Source of the DNA: Chitinophaga pinensis
GTDB taxonomy: Bacteria > Bacteroidota > Bacteroidia > Chitinophagales > Chitinophagaceae
DNA: 64,000 nt
Direction: 5' to 3'
NCBI GenBank assembly: GCA_945876095.1
Contig: CAMCMP010000005.1
Coordinates: 62,001-126,000 of the forward strand
The notes below the pieces were generated by a model. The model did no database searches, was not told the DNA's origin, and saw only the letters and a program-made list of their open reading frames with translations. The translations under genes and the position numbers were made by a program. Shown in pieces: positions 46,223-55,088 of the stretch; the stretch's first letter is position 1, and every line of letters begins with the position of its first letter.

Positions 46223-47257
46223 ATGAGTAAAATTTTAGTAACCGGAGGATGCGGATATATAGGAGTTCACACCATTGTAGACCTAGTAAAGAATGGTTTT
46301 GAAGTTATTTCTGTCGACAATAATTCCAAAAGCAATGCATCTATTTTAGAAGGAGCTGCACAAATAATAGGCCAACCAATCAAAAATTATACGGTAGATC
46401 TTTGCAACTTAAAAGATACTGAGCATATTTTTGAGCAAAACAGTGACATCACTGGTATCATACATTTTGCTGCTTACAAGGCGGTAGGTGAGTCGGTAGA
46501 AAAGCCACTGATGTACTTTGAAAACAACCTTATTTCATTGGTCAATATTTTAAAATGTGCTGCAAAATATAATGTTCCGAACTTTGTATTTTCTTCCTCT
46601 TGTACTGTTTATGGTAGTCCAGATGTCATTCCTGTAACTGAGCAAACTCCTCAAAAACCTGCCGAATCGCCCTATGGAGCTACTAAGCAAATGGGAGAAC
46701 TGATTGTAACAGATACTGTAAAAAGTCATCCAATACAAGCAATATTGTTGCGGTATTTTAATCCGGTAGGTGCACACCCTTCTGCCTTGATTGGAGAAAT
46801 TCCTTTGGGAAGGCCCGCCAATTTAGTGCCTGCAATTACTCAAACGGCTATTGGTAAATTACCCACCATGCAGGTTTTAGGTGCCGATTATGATACAAGA
46901 GACGGGAGTTGTGTGCGAGATTATATTCATGTGTGTGACATAGCTCACGCCCATACCCTAGCACTTAATTTATTGATTGATAAAAAAGCAACCGTCAATC
47001 CCGAAATTTTTAATTTGGGTACCGGTGATGGATACACTGTTTTAGAAGTAATTGAAGCTTTTGAAAAAACAACTGGAGTAAAATTAAATTACACCATCGG
47101 CCCCAGAAGAGCTGGGGATGTTGTAGCCATCTATGCTAATAATAATAAAGCGAAAGATCAACTTGGTTGGATACCTGCCTATGAATTAAATGACATGATG
47201 TCCTCGGCTTGGAAATGGGAATTGAAATTAAAAGATGAATCCACACAAAAAAATTAA
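46223..47257 (+). CDS. galE: UDP-glucose 4-epimerase
   Basis: Interconverts UDP-glucose and UDP-galactose. From the ATG at 46223 it is 344 residues starting MSKILVTGGCGYIGVHTIVD, where GGCGYIG is the NAD-binding Rossmann motif. A GTG 54 nt earlier gives a less likely start. The catalytic region FSSSCTVYG and YGATKQMGE (Tyr-x3-Lys) and the GalE-specific SYRDYIHV-like CVRDYIHVCDIAHAH are present. It stands alone, 76 nt before the transketolase half gene. Likely used for envelope polysaccharide precursors or galactose use. Confidence 0.94.
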   Translation: MSKILVTGGCGYIGVHTIVDLVKNGFEVISVDNNSKSNASILEGAAQIIGQPIKNYTVDLCNLKDTEHIFEQNSDITGIIHFAAYKAVGESVEKPLMYFENNLISLVNILKCAAKYNVPNFVFSSSCTVYGSPDVIPVTEQTPQKPAESPYGATKQMGELIVTDTVKSHPIQAILLRYFNPVGAHPSALIGEIPLGRPANLVPAITQTAIGKLPTMQVLGADYDTRDGSCVRDYIHVCDIAHAHTLALNLLIDKKATVNPEIFNLGTGDGYTVLEVIEAFEKTTGVKLNYTIGPRRAGDVVAIYANNNKAKDQLGWIPAYELNDMMSSAWKWELKLKDESTQKN

Positions 47258-47333
47258 TAAAAATCAGTTTAAATTAACTGCAAGCCATAACTTGCGTCCT
47301 AATTAATCAACCACCAACTAAGGATAATTTTTT

Positions 47334-48293
47334 ATGTTAAAAGACATTCAGGTAACCGGTAATAAAGATACCCGCAGCGGATTTGGAGATGGCATTCTAG
47401 AAGCAGGGAGGAAAAATGAAAATGTGATAGCGCTAACTGCAGATTTATTAGGGTCAATGAAATTGAATGCTTTTGTAAAGGAATTTCCTGAGCGATTTAT
47501 CCAATGTGGTATTGCAGAAGCAAATATGATCGGAGTGGCCGCAGGATTAACCATTGGAGGTAAAATCCCTTTTACAACCACCTTTGCCAACTTTTCAACC
47601 GGCAGAGTGTATGATCAAATTCGTCAATCTGTAGCCTATAGCGGAAAAAATGTGAAAATATGTGCTAGTCATGCTGGATTAACGCTCGGAGAAGATGGTG
47701 CTACCCACCAAATTTTAGAAGACATCGGATTAATGAAAATGCTGCCAGGGATGACTGTTATTGTACCCGCAGATTATAACCAAACCAAGGCTGCTACCAT
47801 GGCAATTGCCGAAATGGACGGACCAGTGTACCTCCGATTCGGCCGCCCAGTTTGGCCGATATTTACCAAAGAGAGTGATTTTGTTATTGGAAAAGCGCAG
47901 GTAATTTCAAAAGGAACCGATGTGAGCATTTTTGCTTGTGGTCACCTTGTTTGGAAAGCTATTGAGGCAGGAAGAATTTTAGAAGAAAAGGGTATTAGCG
48001 TTGAAATTATCAATATTCATACCATTAAACCATTGGATTCAGCGGCTGTTTTGGCTTCAATTAGCAAGACCAAATGTGCCGTTACCTGCGAAGAACACAA
48101 TATCATTGGAGGCCTTGGGGATAGCATAGCGCAATTGGCTTCCAAAAATTTACCCATTCCAATTGAATTCATTGGTACCAACGATACTTTTGGAGAAAGT
48201 GGTACTCCAGCTCAATTATTGACCAAATACGGATTGGATGCCTCCAATATTGTAGAAGCTGTTGAAAAAGTGCTCGGCAGAAAAAATGCTTAA
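47334..48293 (+). CDS. Transketolase C-terminal half (pyrimidine-binding and C-terminal domains)
   Basis: A 319-residue protein equal to the second half of transketolase. The Pyr domain runs from TRSGFGDGILEAGRKNENVIALTADLLGS with the TPP-contacting Glu region RFIQCGIAEANMIGVAAGLT and ASHAGLTLGEDGATHQ, then the C-terminal domain (SIFACGHLVWKAIEAGRILEEKG). The N-terminal PP-binding half that completes the enzyme is not in this window: galE lies upstream and a terminator and sigma factor gene downstream. Split transketolases normally have the halves adjacent. The enzyme would act in the pentose phosphate pathway once paired. Confidence 0.93.
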   Translation: MLKDIQVTGNKDTRSGFGDGILEAGRKNENVIALTADLLGSMKLNAFVKEFPERFIQCGIAEANMIGVAAGLTIGGKIPFTTTFANFSTGRVYDQIRQSVAYSGKNVKICASHAGLTLGEDGATHQILEDIGLMKMLPGMTVIVPADYNQTKAATMAIAEMDGPVYLRFGRPVWPIFTKESDFVIGKAQVISKGTDVSIFACGHLVWKAIEAGRILEEKGISVEIINIHTIKPLDSAAVLASISKTKCAVTCEEHNIIGGLGDSIAQLASKNLPIPIEFIGTNDTFGESGTPAQLLTKYGLDASNIVEAVEKVLGRKNA

Positions 48294-48326
48294 AAAAAAT
48301 TAACAAGAGATTAAACTTTTCACCAT

Positions 48327-48354
48327 AAAACCAGTCGAATGATTGGTTTTTTTT
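48327..48354 (+). terminator. Terminator after the transketolase half gene
   Basis: AAAACCAGTC / GATTGGTTTT with loop GAAT (one G-U pair) followed by TTTT, 34 nt after the stop and before the sigma factor gene. Confidence 0.78.
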
Positions 48355-48376
48355 ACTTTTATACTGTTTAACGCTT

Positions 48377-48931
48377 ATGGCTCAATCATTTTTAGAAGAT
48401 AAAGAACTGCTTTTGCAATTTAATGACCCCGCTACCAAAGAGCGAGGCTTTACCGCTATTATCAAAAAATACCAGGAAAAATTATACTGGCATATTAGAA
48501 GGATGGTGGTAGAGCATGAGGATGCCAACGATGTATTACAAAATATGTTCATCAAGGTATGGAAGGGGCTTGAAAATTTTAGAGAGGATAGCCAATTATA
48601 TACTTGGATGTATAGAATTGGTACCAATGAATGCCTTAGTTTTCTTGAACAACAGAAAAAAAGAAAGACCGTATCTCTTAGTAATGAAGAATCTGGCTTA
48701 AGTAACCAATTAAAGGCAGATAAAAACTTTGATATTAATAAAGCAGAGTGGAAGTTACAATTGGCAATGCAGCAATTACCAGAAAAACAAAAGGCTGTAT
48801 TTAACCTAAGGTATTACGACGAAATGCCTTATGATGAAATGAGTCGCGTTTTGGAAACCAGTGAAGGAGCATTGAAAGCTAGCTATCATCATGCTGTAAA
48901 AAAAATAGAAGATTACATATTAAACCATTAA
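48377..48931 (+). CDS. ECF-type RNA polymerase sigma factor
   Basis: A 184-residue extracytoplasmic-function sigma factor. Region 2 covers about 20-95 (EDANDVLQNMFIKVWKGLENF, then TWMYRIGTNECLSFL). Region 4 covers about 125-180 (LPEKQKAVFNLRYYDEMPYDEMSRVLETSEGALKASYHHAVKKIE), a full helix-turn-helix for -35 recognition. It is the first gene of a probable operon with the repeat-containing membrane protein (26 nt later) and a small secreted protein. That order suggests sigma, anti-sigma and a regulated or sensing envelope protein. Confidence 0.94.
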   Translation: MAQSFLEDKELLLQFNDPATKERGFTAIIKKYQEKLYWHIRRMVVEHEDANDVLQNMFIKVWKGLENFREDSQLYTWMYRIGTNECLSFLEQQKKRKTVSLSNEESGLSNQLKADKNFDINKAEWKLQLAMQQLPEKQKAVFNLRYYDEMPYDEMSRVLETSEGALKASYHHAVKKIEDYILNH

Positions 48932-48956
48932 TACAAAAATCTATCTGACTATAGGA

Positions 48957-49856
48957 ATGGAAACAAAAAACGACCTTTTAAATGAATTGGAATCACTGAG
49001 TCCGCTGATTGCAGCAATGGATAAAGTGAATGTATTTACTGTTCCTCCAGGATATTTTGAAAGTTTGAGTTATACCGTATTGGCCTGTGTAAACGATGAG
49101 CAAAACACTACTACTAATCATTCAGCTATAATAAATCCAACCATTCCGGAAGGATATTTTGATCAGTTAGCAGCTTCTATTTTAGATAAAATTAAAACCG
49201 AGCAAACTGCTAAAGAGGAAATAGAAACTTTATCTCCTATATTAAGCGGCTTACAATTTAAAAAAGTTTTTGAAGTGCCGACAGGTTATTTTGAACAACT
49301 AACAATTGATATAAAAAATTCTATTCAAGATAATTCTTCTACTGATGAGTTAACAAAATTATCTCCTGAGTTGCAAAAATTGCAAAGAGTAAATGTGTTT
49401 GAAGTGCCGACTGGATATTTTGAAAATCTTTCGAATAATATCCTTAAAAAAGCGAAGACTCCTTCTGCAAGAATAGTTAATTTTCAAGTACGTAATTCAT
49501 TTTTAAAATATGCAGTAGCTGCAATCATAACTGGTGTAATTGCTATGGGTGGTTTAAGATATTTACAACCATCTCAATCTGCAAATACCATTGTTACACC
49601 ATTGGCAATGTTGGATGAATCTATTGAAAAGGGTAAAATTATGAATGACAAGCAGTTTGAAGAGACCTTACAAAAGCTTACTTCGTCTGATATAGCTAAA
49701 TACTTAGAAAATAATGGAGATATCACAGATGTGGCGACATTAAGAAATAATATTGACGAAAACAATTTGCCTAATGAGGATGATTATATATTAAATGAAG
49801 AAACCCTAGATAATTTTATCAAAGAAATTAACAACAATACTTTGAAAAATAATTAA
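48957..49856 (+). CDS. Membrane protein with four VPxGYFExL repeats, putative anti-sigma factor
   Basis: A 299-residue protein, not a named family to my knowledge. The N-terminal 165 residues contain a repeating unit LSPxLxxLxxVNVFxVPxGYFExL. There are three full copies, ending VFTVPPGYFESL (about 38), VFEVPTGYFEQL (about 111) and VFEVPTGYFENL (about 153), and one shortened copy, TIPEGYFDQL (about 70). One membrane helix (FLKYAVAAIITGVIAMGGL, about 181-199) follows, then an acidic C-terminal region rich in Asn and Asp. This topology, with a cytosolic repeat domain, and the position after an ECF sigma gene suggest an anti-sigma factor. VPxGYF is a motif I recall from Bacteroidota proteins next to sigma genes. 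Confidence 0.8.
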   Translation: METKNDLLNELESLSPLIAAMDKVNVFTVPPGYFESLSYTVLACVNDEQNTTTNHSAIINPTIPEGYFDQLAASILDKIKTEQTAKEEIETLSPILSGLQFKKVFEVPTGYFEQLTIDIKNSIQDNSSTDELTKLSPELQKLQRVNVFEVPTGYFENLSNNILKKAKTPSARIVNFQVRNSFLKYAVAAIITGVIAMGGLRYLQPSQSANTIVTPLAMLDESIEKGKIMNDKQFEETLQKLTSSDIAKYLENNGDITDVATLRNNIDENNLPNEDDYILNEETLDNFIKEINNNTLKNN

Positions 49857-49945
49857 CCGGAAATAAACAATCTATTAGAAAGGTGAAGATGAAAAACTTA
49901 GAATCTGTTTTATAGTTTTCAAGCTTAAAAATTAAAAAAAACAAA

Positions 49946-50404
49946 ATGAAAAAATTTTACTTACTGCTAGTATTGGTTAGCATTACTGCTTTTGTAAAAG
50001 CGCAGGATGAAGCGGTAAATACTGAAAAAAAACAACAAGGTATTGATGCACTAAAAGTGGCGTTTATAAGTAGAGAGTTAGATCTTACTCCAGACGAAGC
50101 ACAAAAATTTTGGCCTATTTATAATCAATACGCAAAAGATTTAAAAAATACCATTGGCCGTGGGAATGATGCGTTGGAGAGGGATGAAAAAGTGCTGAAT
50201 CTAAGAAAAAGTTATAAGGAGCAATTTTCAAATGTAGTAGGTCAGCAAAGAATGAATAAGATGTATAATGCGGAAGGAAGGTTTCGAAATTTGCTAATTA
50301 AATCTATGCGCAATCAAAATCAAAACCAAAATCAGCGTCCGTCAAATAATCGAATTGAACGTGGAGCGGGAGGTTCTAGGCCTAATCGTGAAAGGGGGCA
50401 TTAA
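49946..50404 (+). CDS. Small secreted Spy/CpxP-like protein
   Basis: A 152-residue exported protein (signal MKKFYLLLVLVSITAFVKAQ). The mature N-terminal half is helical and contains SRELDLTPDEAQKFWPIYNQYAKDLKN, close to the LTxEQ-type helix of the Spy/CpxP/LTXXQ group of periplasmic chaperones and metal or stress sensors. The C-terminal 40 residues are low-complexity Asn/Gln/Arg/Gly (QNQNQNQRPSNN, GAGGSRPNRERGH). It ends 15 nt before a 12-copy 17-bp array. It is probably coexpressed with the sigma and putative anti-sigma genes, 89 nt downstream. Confidence 0.82.
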   Translation: MKKFYLLLVLVSITAFVKAQDEAVNTEKKQQGIDALKVAFISRELDLTPDEAQKFWPIYNQYAKDLKNTIGRGNDALERDEKVLNLRKSYKEQFSNVVGQQRMNKMYNAEGRFRNLLIKSMRNQNQNQNQRPSNNRIERGAGGSRPNRERGH

Positions 50405-50418
50405 ATTTTAATTATGGC

Positions 50419-50623
50419 CCTCCGGTGACTCACCGGAGGCAGTGACTCACCGGAGGCAGTGACTCACCGGAGGCAGTGACTCACCGGAGGCAGTGACTCA
50501 CCGGAGGCGGTGACTCACCGGAGGCGGTGACTCACCGGAGGGGGTGACTCACCGGAGGGGGTGACTCACCGGAGGCAGTGACTCACCGGAGGCGGTGACT
50601 CACCGGAGGGGGTGACTCACCGG
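50419..50623. repeat. Twelve-copy 17-bp palindromic tandem array between convergent genes
   Basis: GTGACTCACCGGAGGCA recurs with a strict 17-bp period, starting at 50425, 50442, 50459 and so on to 50612. Only the last two bases of the unit vary: CA in copies 1-4, CG in 5-6, GG in 7-8, then CA, CG, GG in 9-11. The first copy completes a perfect 10-bp inverted repeat (50419-50439) around a single C. The array is GC-rich against an AT-rich background. The last copy contains the TGA stop of the gene at 50617. Confidence 0.95.
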
Positions 50624-51360
50624 GTATAAATCGGTGTCTTAATATCGTGATAAAATAAAAAAGTCCAACTCTCTGCTTCTCCTTGCTGCCACCATTGCTG
50701 CCGTAATTCCATACACTTTTTGCCATCGAAATCATATTTTGCAATCAACCTACTCTTCATCTGCTGAAGCTGAGGCGCCACATCTCCACCAAAGAAAATT
50801 TTTTGCCCTCCTTCTTCTATCCAAAATACTTGGTGATTTGGAGAATGCCCACCAACTACTTCATAAGTAATCAACTCATCAATCACCCCCTTTTCACTTG
50901 TAGTAATTACTTGGTCTGAATTGGTCATTAATTGTAAATTAATGAGTGATCTCGAAGAAGTTTCACTTTGTAAAGCGTCCTTAAGCTCAGCATCATTTAT
51001 ATAATACAAAGCACTGGGGAAATTGAATATTTGCTCTTGTTGAAATTTATCCTCTGAACTTATGCCTCCAGAATGATCCTTGTGTAAATGACTCAGCAAC
51101 ACTTTAGTAACTTCCAATGGATTGATACCATTGTTAATTAAATTTTGATGTATTTGCAATACCCCCTCTTCGTTTCTAAACCCTAAGCCAGTGTCTATGA
51201 CTATAATATCTTTTGAAGTGACAACGCAAAAAGGTTGAATTTCTACCAATAAACTTCCAACTGCTCTTTGCTGAATATTATCTTTTGCTTTGTCAAAGGG
51301 AATGAATTGCTTGGTCTTATCAATCGAAAATGCACCTTCACTTAGTGGAATTATCTTCAT
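50617..51360 (-). CDS. Metallo-beta-lactamase-fold hydrolase
   Basis: A 247-residue hydrolase of the MBL fold. The metal-binding motif is H91-x-H93-x-D95-H96 (LLSHLHKDHSGG), with further ligands in VVGGHSPNHQVF (His) and FFGGDVAPQ (Asp). No signal peptide, so cytosolic. The substrate class (lactonase-, glyoxalase- or quorum-type) cannot be resolved. The C terminus ends TPIYTR-stop, and the CGG TGA that encodes the last Arg and stop belongs to the final copy of the 17-bp array. Relatives would show whether the end was changed. Confidence 0.9.
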   Translation of the reverse strand: MKIIPLSEGAFSIDKTKQFIPFDKAKDNIQQRAVGSLLVEIQPFCVVTSKDIIVIDTGLGFRNEEGVLQIHQNLINNGINPLEVTKVLLSHLHKDHSGGISSEDKFQQEQIFNFPSALYYINDAELKDALQSETSSRSLINLQLMTNSDQVITTSEKGVIDELITYEVVGGHSPNHQVFWIEEGGQKIFFGGDVAPQLQQMKSRLIAKYDFDGKKCMELRQQWWQQGEAESWTFLFYHDIKTPIYTR

Positions 51361-51483
51361 GTTTTTTGAACCCCTTTCGGAAATTTTTTACTCTATTCCC
51401 AATTGAGTATTTATTTAATATTGATTATTACTAAAATTAAAAATATACAGAACTACTATTCTGCCATCCTTTCAAAAACCTAC

Positions 51484-52836
51484 TTATCTAAGTATCATTA
51501 ACCTATCAGCATCTAAACGAATCAAAATGAAAAGCAAAATAGTAAAGGTCAACAATGAAGATCCTCCATAACTTAACAAGGGTAGGGTAATGCCGATAAC
51601 TGGAGCTAAACCAATCGTTACACATATATTTACTGCCACATGAAAGAAAATAATACTTGCTACACAATAAGCATATACCCTACTGAATGTACTTCGCTGC
51701 CTTTCAGCAATATTAATTATTCGAAAAATAATTGCCATGTATAACAACATCAACAGGGTGCTTCCCCAGAATCCGAAATTTTCACCAACGGAAGTAAAAA
51801 TAAAATCAGTATGCTGCTCCGGCACAAAGTCTCCCTGCGTTTGGGTTCCTTTCAAAAATCCCTTTCCATAAAAACCTCCAGAACCAATCGCAATTTTTGA
51901 TTGTTTAACATTATAATTTTGCTGAGCATCTTTTTTCTGTTTTGCTTTTTGATCTTGTGGATTTAGAAGTCCTGACACATTTTTATCCGCAAATGGATTA
52001 TCCACCCCTACCATGCTAAAGATTCTATCTGCCTGATAAGGTTTAAACACGTATTTAAAAGTAAGTGGAACTGCCAACCCAACAAAAGCTGAACAAAACA
52101 ACCAAACTCCAATCACCAGTCCAAGTAAACGCTTATTTCGTTTAATTTGTCGTCGACTTACATAAATAAATAATATAGACAATACAAAAAAAGCAATCAG
52201 TAGTGTTATCGGAGAAAATAGAAGGGAAACAATCAATAAAATTGCCATTGCTAATCCTGTAATCAAATAACCTGGAGGTAAACCCTCTCGATACATTGGT
52301 ATTAAAAAGGAAAAATACACTAAAGCAAGCCCTGTTTCACCCTGCAAAATTGACAACATAGCAGGAGTAAAAGAAATAGCTGCGGCTATCAATTGAGATT
52401 GCGACTTTTTAAAATCTATATCTGGCATAGATAAATATTTTGCCAGTGCTAAAGAAGTAAAAATTTTACAAAGTTCTACAGGTTGTAAATTCATGAAACC
52501 CAATGGTATCCAGCTCTTGGACCCTTTAATTTCTTTACCCAACACAAAAGTTGCTAAGATTAAAAGAAAACCGGCGAGATAGGAAATATTCGCCATTGCA
52601 GTAAAAAGTTTACTGTCTGTTAATAATATAAAAATAGCTACACCTAAACAGACAATAAAAAATATAAATTGTTTACTATAATTTTTTTTAAAGCCCAAAA
52701 AGCTTTCGATTACGCCGTCAGTAGTTCTGTATTCTACCGAAAAAATACAAATTAACCCAATTACTACTAAAAGGGCATACAAGCATACCAATACCCAGTC
52801 AAATCCTTTTCCAATAACAGGGTTTTTTTGAAACAT
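51484..52836 (-). CDS. rodA: Rod-shape peptidoglycan glycosyltransferase RodA
   Basis: SEDS-family peptidoglycan polymerase that works with PBP2 in lateral wall growth. 450 residues with about ten membrane helices. The family hallmark VGENFGFWGSTLLMLLYMAI and the C-terminal NICVTIGLAPVIGITLPLLSYGGSSLLTF are present. A loop of about 60 residues (Lys/Gln-rich, around 275-325) is longer than in E. coli RodA, as is usual in Bacteroidota. It is the last gene of the mreBCD-mrdA-rodA operon, 37 nt after mrdA. Confidence 0.96.
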   Translation of the reverse strand: MFQKNPVIGKGFDWVLVCLYALLVVIGLICIFSVEYRTTDGVIESFLGFKKNYSKQFIFFIVCLGVAIFILLTDSKLFTAMANISYLAGFLLILATFVLGKEIKGSKSWIPLGFMNLQPVELCKIFTSLALAKYLSMPDIDFKKSQSQLIAAAISFTPAMLSILQGETGLALVYFSFLIPMYREGLPPGYLITGLAMAILLIVSLLFSPITLLIAFFVLSILFIYVSRRQIKRNKRLLGLVIGVWLFCSAFVGLAVPLTFKYVFKPYQADRIFSMVGVDNPFADKNVSGLLNPQDQKAKQKKDAQQNYNVKQSKIAIGSGGFYGKGFLKGTQTQGDFVPEQHTDFIFTSVGENFGFWGSTLLMLLYMAIIFRIINIAERQRSTFSRVYAYCVASIIFFHVAVNICVTIGLAPVIGITLPLLSYGGSSLLTFTILLFILIRLDADRLMILR

Positions 52837-52873
52837 TTTTAAAATATAAATTAGGATGTTATAACGAAGGTCA

Positions 52874-55012
52874 TTAATTTTTTATAGTAACTCTCACTAC
52901 ACTCTTTCTTTTTTCCTCTGGTAATACTGCTTCAATATACCTTTTAAATGAAAAAGGAAAGCTGTCTTTTTTAGACCTTCTCCCTTTATTCAAATCGCTA
53001 TCCTTTTTAAATCTATCGATCAACTTTCTTTCATCGCCCTCATCCAAGAAATTAGTATCATTCATTTTCCTTAAAGATGGCTTGCCAATTAAATTGGAAG
53101 ATTCGCTGATTTGCCTCATAGAATCTTGTCTTCTAATTTCTTTATAAATTCTAGCAGGCAATAAATTAAGGGCAGACAATTTTTCAATTTGATCTAATCT
53201 TCCAGTATTACTAATAGAGTCTTTTAAATACTTCTCAATCATCAAACCAACAATAGGCGCAGCATAGGTGCCGCCAAATTTTCCGCTATTTTCAACCACA
53301 CACATGATGGCAATTTTAGGGTTTTCTCTTGGAGCAAAGCCACAGAAAAATGTATGATTAGGTTGTTTTACTGCTCCAATATAATTTTCAACGGTTCCTG
53401 TTTTTCCGCAAATATCAATCCCTTCTACCTTTGCACCTAGTCCAGTACCTCTATCTACCACACCTTGCATGGCTTCGTGCACAACTTCAAAAACACTGTC
53501 TGAAATATTAGAAGTATTGTGTTGCTCACTGTATTTTGTTAAAAGTGAAAACTGATCACCTCCCTCAATAGAATCGACCATATGAGGAGTTTTAAACCAA
53601 CCTTTATTGGCAATAAAAGCCATTTCGTTGGCTACCTGTAGAGGAGTTACATTCACTTCACCCTGACCAATACTTACCGATCGAAATGTACAGAAATTCC
53701 AATGTCCAGCTCCATAAATTTTATTGTATTGAATGGGTGTAGGTATATTGCCAGCTGCTTCACCTGCAACATCCACACCTAATTTATGTCCTAATCCAAA
53801 AGAATACATATATTGATTCCAAGCAGCTAAACTACTATCAACGTTAGGGTATTTTGGATTGTTAATTACTCGCTGCATTACATTGGCAAAATAAGTATTA
53901 TCCGAAATAGTGATAGCGCTTCGTAAATCAAAGACTCCCTTATCCAAACATTGCATTGGCCTTTGGCTTCCACATCCATAGAAAGCACCGGTACAAGAAA
54001 ATCTTGTAGTGGTTTCAATTACCCCTTCGTGCAATGCAATGAGCGCTTGCAAGGTTTTAAAAGTAGATCCTGGTGAATAGATAGCGCTAACAGTTCTATT
54101 GTAAAGAGGGAGAGCTGGATTTAATAATAATTCTGCGATATGCTTTTTTCGGGTAGAACCTGCCAACAACTTTGGCTTAAATGTAGGGCTACTAATCATT
54201 GCCAAAACTCCACCTGTTTTTGGATCCACAGCTACAATCGCTCCTAACTTATTCTCCATTAATTTTTCTCCTAATGCTTGTAATTCTATATCGAGGGCAA
54301 GATGCATATTATTGCCAGCGATGGCTGCAGTATCCAAGCGGCCATTATCTAGCCTTTCTGTTAACCTGTTTTTATTATCTCTTTTCCAAAATTCAATTCC
54401 TCTTTTACCCATCAATACCCTTTCATAGGTTCTTTCCAATCCTGTTTTACCAGCATAATCACCAATCTGATAACCCTCATTAGAATGCTGCTTCAAAAAA
54501 TTACTATCCACTTCGGACAAATAACCCAAAATATTACCTCCCGCATCTACAGGATAACTCCTTACGGGACGCTCTTGTAAATAAAATCCGGGAACGAATT
54601 TGTACATGGCCTCATTTATCATCGCCATTTTTTCATCGCTAAGCAATGCTTCAAAAACTGAATGTCTGCTTCGGCCATTTTTAACAATTACATCTACTAC
54701 TCTTTTTAAAAACTGCTCTGTATCAATCTCAAGAACTCTGCACAATGCTGCAGTATCAATCCCTTTTAATTTATTAGGCGAAATCATCAAATCATAAATA
54801 GTCATATTTTGTAAAATAGCCTTTCGATGACGATCATAAACAATTCCTCGATCTGGATAAATTACTTTTCTAAATTTCCCTTGATCATCTGCCATGATTC
54901 GATATTTCTTAGAAAAAATCTGCAAATTTGCTAGCTGAAAAATTATAATAACAAACATGCCTGCGAAGGCAAGTTTAATTACATTTTTACTAGACTGATT
55001 AAAAACTGGCAA
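52874..55012 (-). CDS. mrdA: Penicillin-binding protein 2 (elongasome transpeptidase)
   Basis: A 712-residue monofunctional transpeptidase. One N-terminal membrane helix (IKLAFAGMFVIIIFQLANL), a PBP dimer domain (VIYPDRGIVYDRHRKAIL), and the transpeptidase domain with SxxK in SPGSTFKTLQ near 315, SxN as ISDNTYFANV and KTG in CGKTGTVEN near 538. The C-terminal tail of about 90 residues is charged and unlike E. coli PBP2. It cross-links peptidoglycan during rod elongation together with RodA. Third-to-last in the minus-strand shape operon, 76 nt after mreD. Confidence 0.96.
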   Translation of the reverse strand: MPVFNQSSKNVIKLAFAGMFVIIIFQLANLQIFSKKYRIMADDQGKFRKVIYPDRGIVYDRHRKAILQNMTIYDLMISPNKLKGIDTAALCRVLEIDTEQFLKRVVDVIVKNGRSRHSVFEALLSDEKMAMINEAMYKFVPGFYLQERPVRSYPVDAGGNILGYLSEVDSNFLKQHSNEGYQIGDYAGKTGLERTYERVLMGKRGIEFWKRDNKNRLTERLDNGRLDTAAIAGNNMHLALDIELQALGEKLMENKLGAIVAVDPKTGGVLAMISSPTFKPKLLAGSTRKKHIAELLLNPALPLYNRTVSAIYSPGSTFKTLQALIALHEGVIETTTRFSCTGAFYGCGSQRPMQCLDKGVFDLRSAITISDNTYFANVMQRVINNPKYPNVDSSLAAWNQYMYSFGLGHKLGVDVAGEAAGNIPTPIQYNKIYGAGHWNFCTFRSVSIGQGEVNVTPLQVANEMAFIANKGWFKTPHMVDSIEGGDQFSLLTKYSEQHNTSNISDSVFEVVHEAMQGVVDRGTGLGAKVEGIDICGKTGTVENYIGAVKQPNHTFFCGFAPRENPKIAIMCVVENSGKFGGTYAAPIVGLMIEKYLKDSISNTGRLDQIEKLSALNLLPARIYKEIRRQDSMRQISESSNLIGKPSLRKMNDTNFLDEGDERKLIDRFKKDSDLNKGRRSKKDSFPFSFKRYIEAVLPEEKRKSVVRVTIKN

Positions 55013-55088
55013 AGGAGTTTAATTATAATTTGATGGTAGATATTTTCAAAATTGTAACCCTAAAATATAAAAATCTTAATAAATAAAA

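Noticed and set aside
50419..50623. Possible CRISPR array
   Set aside because: The 17-bp units are directly adjacent with no unique spacers, and there are no cas genes. It is a tandem minisatellite.
51361..51483. Possible fifth fragment of the dispersed element (GGGAATAGAGT on the minus strand)
   Set aside because: Only this one word and a nearby TTTCCGAAAGG resemble the element; no arms, stem or tail follow, so chance cannot be excluded.
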